In this document: positions 36,164-44,747 of the stretch, piece by piece | Position numbering within the stretch: the stretch's first letter is position 1 | Layout of the letters: each line of letters starts with the position of its first letter | Origin: Stagnihabitans tardus | GTDB taxonomy: Bacteria; Pseudomonadota; Alphaproteobacteria; Rhodobacterales; Rhodobacteraceae | DNA: 64,000 nt | Direction: 5' to 3' | NCBI RefSeq assembly: GCF_009925085.1 | Contig: NZ_JAABNR010000008.1 | Span: 124,001-188,000, forward strand | Position numbers and translations under genes: made by a program | Notes under the pieces: generated by a model | The model's input: the letters and a program-made list of their open reading frames with translations, nothing else | What the model was told of the DNA's origin: nothing | Database searches by the model: none

Positions 36164-36427
36164 ATGCGCGAGACGGAGTTGATGCTGAAGGGCTATGGGC
36201 TCACCACGGCAGAGCTGTTTTACCACATGCCCGACCATCCCCATGTGCTGAACAGCTTCACCTGGCAGGAGTATGACCTGGCGCCCGACTATCCCAAGCT
36301 CTTCGGTTTCATCGAATTCTGGCAGCGCGAGATCGAAGGTCCGCTGCACTCCATCCGCTTCTGCCACCGCAAGCTGATCGGCCCGGCCGAATGGCGCAAT
36401 GTCGTGGCCGAGTTCCGCCTGCACTAA
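36164..36427 (+). CDS. Usg family protein
   Basis: 87 residues beginning MRETELMLKGYGLTTAELFY and ending NVVAEFRLH, matching the short alphaproteobacterial Usg family (named for its position near trpF in some genomes; no activity is demonstrated to my knowledge). The ATG at 36164 is 8 nt after AGGAGG; an upstream in-frame ATG at 36119 has no ribosome site. It is divergent from gyrA. Confidence 0.8.
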   Translation: MRETELMLKGYGLTTAELFYHMPDHPHVLNSFTWQEYDLAPDYPKLFGFIEFWQREIEGPLHSIRFCHRKLIGPAEWRNVVAEFRLH

Positions 36428-36433
36428 GCGCGG

Positions 36434-36616
36434 TCCGGGAGGTTTTGCAGGCATGAAATGCCAGCGAAACCTCCCGGAGGAAGCCGGGGGGCTCATGCCA
36501 CTTGTTTCTTGAACCAGTGGCGAAACAAGTGGCAAACCCCCCGGACCCCCCGCTTCAAGGGGAGCACGCTCCCCTTGAAAATCCCCGTGGATATTTGCGC
36601 CAAGTTGAAAGAGGAG
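36434..36616 (+). repeat. Composite 3'-end element behind usg
   Basis: In order on the plus strand: an 11-bp stem CCGGGAGGTTT/AAACCTCCCGG (36434-36476); a 13-bp hairpin 36496-36534 with loop TTGAACCAGTGGC; GGACCCCCC; a 12-bp hairpin TTCAAGGGGAGC/GCTCCCCTTGAA (36554-36579); and the AT-rich core GGATATTTG...TTGAAAG (36583-36616). It starts 6 bp after the usg stop. No gene lies in 36428-36773. Confidence 0.78.
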
Positions 36617-36620
36617 ACAT

Positions 36621-36778
36621 GCCGCTTTCATACTTGCTCAAATACTCCCCTAAGCGATCAGTTGTCCTTTGCCTTCAAGTTGGCCCAAATACTCATGGCA
36701 ACCGCCTCACCCCTCCCGCCTTTTCACATTGGCGCAAATACTCACGGGGTTTCTTAAGGGGGCCGTGGCCCCCTTAAG
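36621..36778 (-). repeat. Composite 3'-end element behind the alkD-like gene, with three AT-rich cores
   Basis: On the minus strand: a 12-bp hairpin CTTAAGGGGGCC/GGCCCCCTTAAG (36753-36778), then three successive cores GTATTTG...TGAA at 36718-36750, 36668-36699 and 36621-36653. The alkD-like stop codon TAA (36774-36776) is inside the hairpin arm. Confidence 0.72.
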
Positions 36779-37481
36779 GCGGGGGTGCGGGGGCGGCAGC
36801 CCCCGCTTCCAGGTGCTTGGCCGCCTCGCGCTGCGCCCAGGGTTTCAACCCCTGGCCGGGACCCTCCAGGAAGGCCCGCGTCCGGGCGGCATCGTGTTTG
36901 GAGAGGTCGCGCAGCCACCAGGCGACGGCCTTCTGGATGAACCAGTCGGGGTCGCTGACATAGGTCGCGGCCCAGCCCAGCACCCGGTCGCGGATCGCGA
37001 GGTCCGCCTCCTTGGGGAAGTTCTGCTTGGTCCAGGGCAGGGTGATCACCAGGGCCGCGCGGCGCGTCCACATATGCTCGGACGTCGTCCAGGTCTCGAC
37101 CTCGTCGATCCGGGAGGGATCGGCCACCAGGCGGCGTTCCCCGGCGTCGCAGGCGTGGTCGGCCAAGGCCCAGCCGTCGAACTGCGGCACCCAGGAGGCG
37201 ATCAGGCGCCAGACTTGCTCGTCCTCCTTGATCCGCGCCTGGGTCAGGAGTTTCGCCGCCGCCACCCGTGCCTCGTGGATGTTGCTGTCCCAGAGGCCTG
37301 CGGCCAGGGCGACCCGGGCCTCGGTGCTCAGCCCCTCGCGCCAGGTCTGCGCCAGTTCGGTGATCTGCGGCACGGTCACGCCGAAACAGGTGCGCGCGGT
37401 TTTGTGGTAGGCCGCCATCTCGGCGGCTTTCTCGGGGTTGGAGAGAGCGTGCAGCTGGGCCAAAGCGTCGGAGGGGGTCAC
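36774..37481 (-). CDS. AlkD-like DNA alkylation repair HEAT-repeat protein
   Basis: 235 residues with the AlkD fold: PQITELAQTWREG, WDSNIHEARVAAAKLL, DGWALADHACD, WTTSEHMWTRRAALVITLPW and WFIQKAVAWWLRDLSKHD are conserved segments. AlkD glycosylases excise N3/N7-alkylated bases without base flipping. It starts at GTG 37481, overlapping the PNPOx-like stop by four bases. The C-terminal Ala/Pro tail and stop are encoded by a G-rich repeat. It is the last gene of the glmU-glmS operon. Confidence 0.85.
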   Translation of the reverse strand: MTPSDALAQLHALSNPEKAAEMAAYHKTARTCFGVTVPQITELAQTWREGLSTEARVALAAGLWDSNIHEARVAAAKLLTQARIKEDEQVWRLIASWVPQFDGWALADHACDAGERRLVADPSRIDEVETWTTSEHMWTRRAALVITLPWTKQNFPKEADLAIRDRVLGWAATYVSDPDWFIQKAVAWWLRDLSKHDAARTRAFLEGPGQGLKPWAQREAAKHLEAGAAAPAPPP

Positions 37482-38017
37482 AGGTTGGCCTCGATTCCGG
37501 TCGGCAGCCCGTCGATCGACTGGCGGTTGCGGGTGTCCCAATAGGTGCGCAGGCCCTCGGGGCCCTTGCCCTCGGCCCAGCTGCGCAGGACGGGGCGCTC
37601 TTGCGCACCCTCGAAGGTCGGCACGGCATAGCCGCAAGAGGTCTGCACGAGGGAGACCTCCATGTCGAAGATCTGCCTTGCGCCGGGGGTCTCGGGGAAA
37701 TGCTGCGCCAGGGCCCAGTCGTCGCGGTGGAGCGTCTTCGCCGTCCCATAGGCGCGCAGGATCAGCGGGCGCGTCCCGAAGCTGCACCACATCACCGTCA
37801 TGCGGGGATCAAGGGCCAGGTGGGCCGCCGTCTCGTTGCCCGAGCCCGTCAGGTTCAGCCAGATCAGCCGGTTGGGGCCAAGGATGCGCAGGCTATCCAT
37901 CCCCTTGGGCGAGAGGTTGTGATGCGCCCCGGGCGCCGAGGTGGCGACGAAGAAGATATGCTGTTCGGCCACGAAGGCGCGGTGGTCCTCGGTGAAGGCG
38001 TCGAATTGCTTGGCCAT
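37478..38017 (-). CDS. Pyridoxamine 5'-phosphate oxidase-family (FMN split-barrel) protein
   Basis: 179 residues. HIFFVATSAPGAHHNLSPKGMDSL and RLIWLNLTGSGNETAAHLAL fit the flavin-binding split barrel; MTVMWCSFGTRPLILRAYGTAK continues it. It lacks the full PdxH signature, so it is more likely a general flavin/F420-type oxidoreductase than true PdxH. It begins one base after the glmS stop and overlaps the alkD-like gene. Confidence 0.85.
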   Translation of the reverse strand: MAKQFDAFTEDHRAFVAEQHIFFVATSAPGAHHNLSPKGMDSLRILGPNRLIWLNLTGSGNETAAHLALDPRMTVMWCSFGTRPLILRAYGTAKTLHRDDWALAQHFPETPGARQIFDMEVSLVQTSCGYAVPTFEGAQERPVLRSWAEGKGPEGLRTYWDTRNRQSIDGLPTGIEANL

Positions 38018-39823
38018 TCATTCCACCGTCACGGATTTCGCGAGGTTGCGCGGCTGGTCCACATCGGTCCCCTTGGCTACGGCGGTGTGATAGGCCAGAA
38101 GCTGGGCGGGCAGGGCGTAGAGGATCGGCGCGAAGGGGCCGGGGCAATCGGGCAGGGTCAGCGTGGCCCACGTGCCTTTGCCCGCCTCATGCACGCCCTT
38201 CGCGTCCGAGATCAGCAGCACCTTGCCATGCCGCGCCATGACCTCTTGCATGTTCGAGACCGTCTTGTCGAAGAGCCCATCCCTGGGCGCCAGGACGATG
38301 ACCGGAACCTCGGGGGCGATCAGCGCGATGGGGCCGTGCTTCAGCTCTCCCGACGCATAGCCTTCGGCGTGGATATAGCTGATTTCCTTCAGCTTCAGCG
38401 CGCCCTCCAGGGCCAGGGGGAACATGGCGCCACGGCCGAGGAAGAGCACATCCTGCGCGCGGGAGAGCTCTTCGGCCACTTCCGCGATGCGGGGCCCCAA
38501 AGAGAGCGTGTGGTTCATCAGCCCCGGCAGGGCCTGCAACTCGGCCAGGCGCTGCGCCAAGGCCTCGGGCGAGATGCGGCCCCGGTCGACGCCTGCCTTC
38601 AGCGCCAGCAAAGCCAGGGTCAGAAGCTGCGCGGTGAAGGCCTTGGTGGAGGCCACGCCGACCTCCACCCCCGCGCGGATCGGCAGGACCACATCGGCCT
38701 CGCGGGCAATCGACGACGTCGGGACATTGACCACGGCCAGGACCTTGGCGACCTTCTCTTTCGCATAGCGGAGCGCGGCGAGGGTGTCGGCGGTCTCGCC
38801 CGACTGGCTGACGAAGATGGCGAAGGATTTCTCGGACAGGACCGGATCGCGGTAGCGGAATTCGCTGGCGATATCGACCTCGGCGGCGAGGCCCGCGAGG
38901 CTCTCGAACCAGTATTTCGCCACATGGCCGGCGTAAGAGGCCGTGCCGCAGGCGACCAGGACCACGCGGTCCACGCCGGTGAAGTCCACATCGGGTAGGG
39001 TGGGTGCCAACCCACCGCTGCGCAGGGCCTCGGCCAGGACGACGGGCTGTTCGGCGATCTCTTTCGCCATGAAATGCCGATAGCCCGCCTTTTCGATCCT
39101 TGTCTGATCAAGCGCGATCCGCTGCTCGGCCCGGTTGGCCAGCCGCCCGGCCTCGTCATGGATCACCGCGCCTGCGCGGGTGATCACGGCCCAATCGCCC
39201 TCTTCCAGATAGGTGATGCGGTCGGTCATGGGCGCGAGCGCGATGGCGTCCGAGCCCAGGTACATCTCTCCATCCCCATGCCCGATGGCGAGCGGCGAGC
39301 CCTTGCGGGCGGCGATCATCAGGTCATCCTCGCCGTCGAAGAGGAAGGCCAGCGCAAAGGCGCCGTGGAGCCGGGGCAGGGTCTTGCGCACGGCCTCGAC
39401 GGGGGAAAGGCCCTGGTCGAGGTAGTGGCGGGTCAGGAGGGCGACCATCTCGGTGTCGGTCTGGGATTCCGGGACAAGGCCAGCCGCCGCCAGCTCCTCC
39501 CGCAGTTCGCGGAAGTTCTCGATGATGCCGTTATGGACCACCGCCACGCCGCCCGAGCGGTGGGGATGGGCGTTGACCGTCGTCGCAGCCCCATGCGTGG
39601 CCCAGCGGGTATGGCCGATGCCGGATTTGCCAGCGAGGGGGTTATGGACCAGCTCGTCCGAGAGGTTCACGAGCTTGCCCACCGCCCGGCGGCGGTCGAG
39701 GACCCCCGCATTGACCGTGGCGATGCCCGCGCTGTCATAACCGCGATATTCCAGACGCTTCAGCGCCTCGACCAGGAGGGGGGCGACTTCATGGCTGCCC
39801 AATACGCCCACGATACCGCACAT
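38018..39823 (-). CDS. glmS: Glutamine-fructose-6-phosphate aminotransferase (isomerizing)
   Basis: 601 residues. N-terminal class II glutaminase with nucleophile Cys after the initiator Met (MCGIVGVLG), GHTRWATHG and VHNGIIEN; two SIS domains follow (ACGTASYAGHVAKYW, SQSGETADTLAAL), ending with the invariant NLAKSVTVE. It produces glucosamine-6-phosphate for peptidoglycan and lipid A. It starts one base after the glmU stop; the glmU-glmS operon is a standard arrangement. Confidence 0.97.
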   Translation of the reverse strand: MCGIVGVLGSHEVAPLLVEALKRLEYRGYDSAGIATVNAGVLDRRRAVGKLVNLSDELVHNPLAGKSGIGHTRWATHGAATTVNAHPHRSGGVAVVHNGIIENFRELREELAAAGLVPESQTDTEMVALLTRHYLDQGLSPVEAVRKTLPRLHGAFALAFLFDGEDDLMIAARKGSPLAIGHGDGEMYLGSDAIALAPMTDRITYLEEGDWAVITRAGAVIHDEAGRLANRAEQRIALDQTRIEKAGYRHFMAKEIAEQPVVLAEALRSGGLAPTLPDVDFTGVDRVVLVACGTASYAGHVAKYWFESLAGLAAEVDIASEFRYRDPVLSEKSFAIFVSQSGETADTLAALRYAKEKVAKVLAVVNVPTSSIAREADVVLPIRAGVEVGVASTKAFTAQLLTLALLALKAGVDRGRISPEALAQRLAELQALPGLMNHTLSLGPRIAEVAEELSRAQDVLFLGRGAMFPLALEGALKLKEISYIHAEGYASGELKHGPIALIAPEVPVIVLAPRDGLFDKTVSNMQEVMARHGKVLLISDAKGVHEAGKGTWATLTLPDCPGPFAPILYALPAQLLAYHTAVAKGTDVDQPRNLAKSVTVE

Positions 39824-39824
39824 C

Positions 39825-41174
39825 TCAGGAGCCTTTCTTCGCGGCTTTGATCGCCCGCAACTTGTCCATCAGCCGCACCGCAAGGCCCGGCTTGTTCACC
39901 TGTTTCGCCCGGGCCAGGGCCAGGGCGCCTTCGGGGACGTCCTCGGTGATGACCGAGCCCGAGGCGGTCAGGGCATTGTCGCCCACCGTCACGGGCGCCA
40001 CCAGCATCGTATCCGAGCCGATGAAAGCGTTCTTGCCGATGGTCGTGCGGTGCTTCATCACGCCATCATAGTTGCAGGTCACGGTCCCCGCGCCGATATT
40101 GGTGAACTCGCCGACATGGGCGTCGCCGAGATAGGTCAGATGGCCGACCTTGACGCCCTCATCCAGGACCGCGTTCTTGATCTCGACGAAGTTGCCGACA
40201 TGGACATCTTCGGCCAGCTCTGCCCCGGGGCGAAGGCGGGCGAAGGGGCCGACGGTGGCGCCGCGCGAGATATGGCAGCCCTCGAGGTGGCAGAAGCCCT
40301 TGATTTCCGCCCCGGTTTCCACCGTGACGCCGGGTCCGAAGATCACCGCCGGACCCACCACGGCGTCGCGGCCGATATAGGTGTCGCGGGCGAAGAAAGT
40401 GGTCTCGGGGGAGATGAGGGTGACGCCCTCCTCCATCATCTCGGCGCGTTTGCGGGTCTGGAAGGCGGCTTCGGCGGCGGCCAGTTGCGCCCTTGTGTTG
40501 ATGCCCAGCGTCTCGGCCTCGGGGCATGTGACATAGCCCACCGTAAGCCCCTCGCTGCGTGCGAGGTCGATGATGTCGGTGACGTAGTATTCGCTGACGT
40601 TTTCCCGCAGGGGGACGGATTTGGCGAGGCGCAGCAGGGTCTGGACCTCGGCCGCGATGACGCCGGAGTTGCAGAGCCGGATCTGACGCTGGGCGTCTGT
40701 CGCCTGCTTTTCCTCGACGATGGCGCGGAGGTCGGTGCCCTCCACGATGAAGCGGCCATAACCCTTGGGATCGGCGGCCTCAAACCCCAGGAAGACGATG
40801 TCATGATGGCTGCGGGCCGCGAGCATGGCCTCCAGCGTTTCGGGGCGCACGAAGGGCGTGTCGCCGTAAAGCACCAGTGCCGCGCCCGTCGCGTCGGAAA
40901 GGAGGGGTTCGGTCACGGCGACCGCGTGGGCGGTGCCCTGGGGCGGGTCCTGCAGCGCGGTGACGATATCGGGGTCGAAGTCATGGGCGGCCTTGGCCAC
41001 CTGCTCCGCGCCATAGCCCGTCACGACCACGGTCCGGGCCGGGGAGAGCGCCTGACCGGCGGCCAGGGCATGGTGCAGAAGCGGCACGGCGGCCAGGTTG
41101 TGCAAGACCTTTGGCAGGTCGGAATTCATGCGGCTGCCCAGTCCGGCGGCCAGAACGATCAGGGATACCTGCAT
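39825..41174 (-). CDS. glmU: Bifunctional GlcNAc-1-P uridyltransferase / GlcN-1-P acetyltransferase
   Basis: 449 residues. The N-terminal pyrophosphorylase domain shows LAAGLGSRMNSDLPKVLH, LYGDTPFV and SGVIA; the C-terminal left-handed beta-helix includes ISPETTFFARDTYIGRDAVV, GHLTYLGDAHVGEFTNIGAG and CNYDGVMKHRT. It makes UDP-GlcNAc from GlcN-1-P. The ATG at 41174 gives the standard N-terminus MQVSLIVLAAG. Confidence 0.96.
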   Translation of the reverse strand: MQVSLIVLAAGLGSRMNSDLPKVLHNLAAVPLLHHALAAGQALSPARTVVVTGYGAEQVAKAAHDFDPDIVTALQDPPQGTAHAVAVTEPLLSDATGAALVLYGDTPFVRPETLEAMLAARSHHDIVFLGFEAADPKGYGRFIVEGTDLRAIVEEKQATDAQRQIRLCNSGVIAAEVQTLLRLAKSVPLRENVSEYYVTDIIDLARSEGLTVGYVTCPEAETLGINTRAQLAAAEAAFQTRKRAEMMEEGVTLISPETTFFARDTYIGRDAVVGPAVIFGPGVTVETGAEIKGFCHLEGCHISRGATVGPFARLRPGAELAEDVHVGNFVEIKNAVLDEGVKVGHLTYLGDAHVGEFTNIGAGTVTCNYDGVMKHRTTIGKNAFIGSDTMLVAPVTVGDNALTASGSVITEDVPEGALALARAKQVNKPGLAVRLMDKLRAIKAAKKGS

Positions 41175-41257
41175 CTGCCTCTTTCCTTTGTTTGGGTGTC
41201 GTTCTAACCGGGGAGGGGGCAGGGGCCAAGGGGGCATGGGCTCACGCCATGTTACAG

Positions 41258-41351
41258 CGGCCGGGGGCGCTGCCCCGATGCCATCGGTTCTTGAACCGGT
41301 GGCGAACGCGATGGCATACCCCCGGGATATTTGGGCCCATGTGAAAGGGAA
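41258..41351 (+). repeat. Composite dispersed element upstream of gph
   Basis: On the plus strand: G-rich CCGGGGGCGCTGCCCC, a hairpin with arms ATGCCATCG (41278-41286) and CGATGGCAT (41309-41317) plus GTTC/GAAC and loop TTGAACCGGTGGC, then CCCCCGGGATATTTG...GTGAAAGG. Its loop matches that of 36509-36521 at 12 of 13 bases although the stems differ. Here the element lies between divergent glmU and gph. Confidence 0.75.
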
Positions 41352-41355
41352 AGCG

Positions 41356-42009
41356 GTGAGGACGGTTGTCTTTGATCTGGACGGGACCTTGGCGGATACG
41401 TCGGAGGACCTCTTGGCCGCCGCCAATGCCTGTTTCGCGGGCCTGGGACTGGGGGAGCCCCTGGGCGCGGCCGATACCTTGACCGCTTTCGCCGGCGGGC
41501 GGGCCATGCTGCGGCTGGGGTTTCAGCGCCTGGGCGTGGCGGGGGATGTGGACGGGCAATACCCGGTCCTGCTGGCACATTACGCCGAGGGCCTTGACCG
41601 GGCGACGCGGCTATATCCCGGCGCCGTCGAGGCCGTCGAATCCTTGCGGGCGGCGGGATTTGCCACCGCGATCTGCACCAACAAGCCCGAGGGCCTGGCC
41701 GAGGAGCTCATGCGGCGGCTGGGGGTGCGGGGGCTTTTCGGCGCGCTGGTCGGAGCAGATACCTTCCCGGTCAGGAAGCCCGACCCCTTGCCCTACCGGG
41801 AGTCGGTCCTGCGGGCGGGCGGCGATCCCAGACGGTCTTTGCTGGTGGGGGACACGGTGACCGACCGCGACACGGCGCGGGCGGCGGGGGTGCCGGTGGT
41901 GCTGGTCTCCTTTGGTCCCGAGGGGGCAGGGGTGGCGCGGCTCGCGCCCGATGCGCTGCTGGACCGCTACGCGGACCTGCCGGGGCTTGCCGCGCGGCTG
42001 GTTCTCTGA
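41356..42009 (+). CDS. gph: HAD phosphatase, probable phosphoglycolate phosphatase
   Basis: 217 residues. HAD motif I VFDLDGTLADTSEDLL, motif II ICTNKP, motif III Lys in VRKPDPLPY and motif IV LLVGDTVTDRDTARAAGVP are all present. Family members hydrolyse 2-phosphoglycolate; substrate specificity is inferred. GTG 41356 is preceded by AGGGAA at 6 nt; the frame's upstream part lies in the repeat and is not coding. Confidence 0.85.
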   Translation: MRTVVFDLDGTLADTSEDLLAAANACFAGLGLGEPLGAADTLTAFAGGRAMLRLGFQRLGVAGDVDGQYPVLLAHYAEGLDRATRLYPGAVEAVESLRAAGFATAICTNKPEGLAEELMRRLGVRGLFGALVGADTFPVRKPDPLPYRESVLRAGGDPRRSLLVGDTVTDRDTARAAGVPVVLVSFGPEGAGVARLAPDALLDRYADLPGLAARLVL

Positions 42010-42046
42010 AACAAAGATAGAACATTTACCACGATTGGGGACTGTC

Positions 42047-43276
42047 ATGTCCGATGCATCCGCCGTGCCGCAGCGCCGCGCCTTTCTCTTCGTCCTGATC
42101 ACCGTCTTCCTGGACATGGTGGGCTTTGGCATCATCATTCCCGTCCTGCCGCAGCTGATCGAGACGGTGGGCCATGTCGACCTCGCCCATGCCGCGATCA
42201 TCGGCGGATGGATGGGGGCGGCCTATTCCATCGCTCAGTTCCTCTGCGGGCCCCTGATGGGCAATCTTTCGGACCGTTTCGGGCGGCGGCCGCTTTTGCT
42301 GTTGGCAGTCTTTGGCCTTGGCGTGGATTTCCTGATGCAAGCCCTGGCGCCGAACCTGGAGTGGCTGTTTGCGGGACGGGTGCTGGCCGGAATTTGCGGC
42401 GCCTCCTGGATCATCGCCAATGCCTTCGTGGCCGATATCTCGGCCCCCGAGGACCGGGCGCGACTTTTCGGCATCATGGGCGCGGCCTTTGGCCTGGGCT
42501 TCATCATCGGCCCGGCCATCGGCGGGCTTTTGGGCACGTTCGGCCCCCGCGTGCCGTTTTACGTCGCGGCGGCGGTTTCGGGGCTGAACCTGGTCTTCGG
42601 CTTCTTCATCCTGCCCGAGACCCTGGCGCCCGAGAACCGCCGCCCCTTCGACTGGAAGCGCGCCAATCCCTTCGGCGCCTTCCGCATCTTTGCCAGCTAT
42701 CGCGGCGTCCTGCCCATGTGCACCGTGCTGGCCATGTTCTTCTTCTTTACCTCGGTCTATCCGGCGCTCTGGCCCTTCTGGGCCAAGGCGCGCTTCGACT
42801 GGTCCGAGGCGATGATCGGCGGCTCGCTCGCGCTCTTTGGCCTGATCATGGCGGGCTTCCAGGGGGGCCTGTCCGGCCCCTTCGTCAAGTGGTTCGGCGA
42901 ACGCAGGACCGTGGCCATCGGCCTGGTCTGCGCCATGGTCGCGGCGACAGGCTATGGCATCGTCTGGACTTTGCCGCTCGTCGTGGTCCTGATGTTCGTC
43001 CATGGGCCCGAGGGCTTCATCCATCCGATGCTGACCGCGCTGATGTCGAAGGAAGTGCCCGAGAACGCGCAGGGCGAGCTTCAGGGCGGGCTTTCCGCCA
43101 TCATGAATATCGCCATGATGCTGGGGACGATCTTTTACAGCCAGCTCTTCGGCTTCTTCATGTCCGACGCCGCCCCCTTCCAATCGCCCAATGTCTCCTA
43201 TTATGTGGCAGGCGCAGGCTTGGCCGCAGCCCTGGGGGTCTTCCTCTGGCTGATCGGACATCAGCGGGAGGCGTGA
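42047..43276 (+). CDS. MFS transporter (TetA/drug:H+ antiporter-like)
   Basis: 409 residues, 12 predicted helices. [19 protein letters not shown] opens TM1, the loop 2-3 motif A is [14 protein letters not shown], and [19 protein letters not shown] with [18 protein letters not shown] forms motif C in TM5. This profile is that of TetA-type drug/proton antiporters; substrate unknown. DegT aminotransferase starts on the base after its stop. Confidence 0.88.
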   Translation: MSDASAVPQRRAFLFVLITVFLDMVGFGIIIPVLPQLIETVGHVDLAHAAIIGGWMGAAYSIAQFLCGPLMGNLSDRFGRRPLLLLAVFGLGVDFLMQALAPNLEWLFAGRVLAGICGASWIIANAFVADISAPEDRARLFGIMGAAFGLGFIIGPAIGGLLGTFGPRVPFYVAAAVSGLNLVFGFFILPETLAPENRRPFDWKRANPFGAFRIFASYRGVLPMCTVLAMFFFFTSVYPALWPFWAKARFDWSEAMIGGSLALFGLIMAGFQGGLSGPFVKWFGERRTVAIGLVCAMVAATGYGIVWTLPLVVVLMFVHGPEGFIHPMLTALMSKEVPENAQGELQGGLSAIMNIAMMLGTIFYSQLFGFFMSDAAPFQSPNVSYYVAGAGLAAALGVFLWLIGHQREA

Positions 43277-44518
43277 ATGGACGGCATCACGGGGCTTGAG
43301 GTCTTTCGCGGCAAGTTCACCCAGCAAGAGCCGATCCCGGAAGAGGGGATCGCGGCCGCCTTGGCCGTGCTGCGCCATGGCCGGCTCCACCGCTACAACG
43401 AGGCCGAGGGCGAGGTGGCAGAGACCGCTTTGCTGGAGGAGGAATTCGCGGCCCTGACCGGGGCGAGATATGCCTTGGCGGTGGCTTCGGGCGGCTATGC
43501 GCTCGGCTGCGCGCTGCGGGCCCTGGGGATGGAACCCGGCGAGCGGGTGCTGACCAATGCCTTCACGCTCGCCCCGGTGCCGGGGGCGATTGCGGCGGCG
43601 GGCGGGGTGCCGGTCTTCGTCGAGGTGACCGAGGACCTGGTGATCGACCTGGACGACCTTGCCGCCAAGGCGGAGGGCTGCCGGTTCCTGATGCTGTCCC
43701 ATATGCGCGGCCACCTGGTCGACATGGACCGGCTGATGGCGCTTTGCGACCGCCTGGGGATCCAGGTCATCGAGGATTGCGCCCATACGATGGGGGCAAG
43801 CTGGGCCGGGGTTCCTTCGGGGCGGCATGGGGTCATGGCCTGCTATTCGATGCAGACCTACAAGCACATCAATTCCGGCGAGGGCGGCTTCCTGGTCTCG
43901 GACGACGCCGATTCCATGGCGCGGGCGGTGCTCCTCTCGGGCAGCTACATGCTTTACGGCAAGCACCGGGCCGCGCCTCCGGCGGAGGTCTTCGAGCGGG
44001 TGAAGATGGTCACCCCCAATGTCTCGGGCCGGATGGACAACCTGCGCGCCGCCATCCTGCGGCCGCAACTGAAGGCCCTGCCCGAGCGCGTGGCGCGCTG
44101 GGAGGCGCTTTACCGCGCCCTGGAGGCGGGGCTTGAGGCGACACCGGGGATCACGCTGATCCAGCGGCCTGGGGCGGAGGTCTTCGTGGGAAGCTCCTTC
44201 CAGTTCCGCCTGGCCGACTGGAGCCCCGCGCGGATCGCGCTTTACCTCTCGCGCTGCCTCGCGCGCGGGGTCGAGCTGAAATGGTTCGGCGCCGAGAAAC
44301 CCGCCGCCTTCACCTCGCGCTATGACCATTGGCACTATGCGCCGAAGCAGGTCCTGCCGCAGACCGACCGGATCCTTGCCGGCCTGATCGACCTGCGCCT
44401 GCCCCTGACCTTCACGCCCGAGGACTGCGCCCAGATCGCCCGCATCCTGAGGTCCGAGGCCCTGACGGTCGGTCAAGCCCCGGAACCCGAAGCGATCGCG
44501 GCCCCGGTGATCCAATAG
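43277..44518 (+). CDS. DegT/DnrJ/EryC1-family PLP aminotransferase
   Basis: 413 residues. Fold type I: ALAVASGGYALGCALRAL, VIEDCAHTMGASW (Asp for the PLP pyridine) and CYSMQTYKHINSGEGGFLV with the Schiff-base Lys in TYKHINSGEGG. Such enzymes aminate keto-sugars or make aminohydroxybenzoate-type compounds. No sugar-nucleotide or glycosyltransferase cluster is nearby, and the coupling to an MFS exporter is unusual, so the product may be exported; that is inference. Confidence 0.85.
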   Translation: MDGITGLEVFRGKFTQQEPIPEEGIAAALAVLRHGRLHRYNEAEGEVAETALLEEEFAALTGARYALAVASGGYALGCALRALGMEPGERVLTNAFTLAPVPGAIAAAGGVPVFVEVTEDLVIDLDDLAAKAEGCRFLMLSHMRGHLVDMDRLMALCDRLGIQVIEDCAHTMGASWAGVPSGRHGVMACYSMQTYKHINSGEGGFLVSDDADSMARAVLLSGSYMLYGKHRAAPPAEVFERVKMVTPNVSGRMDNLRAAILRPQLKALPERVARWEALYRALEAGLEATPGITLIQRPGAEVFVGSSFQFRLADWSPARIALYLSRCLARGVELKWFGAEKPAAFTSRYDHWHYAPKQVLPQTDRILAGLIDLRLPLTFTPEDCAQIARILRSEALTVGQAPEPEAIAAPVIQ

Positions 44519-44587
44519 AGCGCCTGCGGCGCATTCCTTCATGTCGCCTGCGGGCCTTCGCCCTCCGGCTCCGCGATGCGCTCCGCG

Positions 44588-44612
44588 CGGGGATATTCTT
44601 GAACAGATGAAA
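44588..44612 (+). repeat. AT-rich 3'-end core behind the DegT gene
   Basis: GGGGATATTCTTGAACAGAT followed by GAAAT, about 70 bp after the DegT stop in the same orientation. It is a diverged copy lacking the hairpin B module; the preceding spacer is GC-rich. Confidence 0.6.
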
Positions 44613-44648
44613 TTGAAGCGACCAGGATCGCAGGGTCGCGCGAAGGCC

Positions 44649-44740
44649 CTTCTTTCATCTGTTTCCAAATATCCACGGGGATTTTCAAGGGGAGCGTGCT
44701 CCCCTTGAAGCAGGGGGTCCGGGGGGCGGCAGCCCCCCGG
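44649..44740 (-). repeat. Composite 3'-end element behind dcd
   Basis: On the minus strand, starting 7 bp after the dcd stop: hairpin CCGGGGGGC/GCCCCCCGG (44719-44740), GGACCCCCT, hairpin TTCAAGGGGAGC/GCTCCCCTTGAA (44684-44709), then CCCCGTGGATATTTG...GATGAAAG (44680-44649). Confidence 0.78.
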
Positions 44741-44747
44741 CTTTGGG

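Noticed and set aside
42026-44668. 880-codon open frame antisense to the MFS and DegT genes
   Set aside because: Low-complexity antisense shadow of two well-supported genes.
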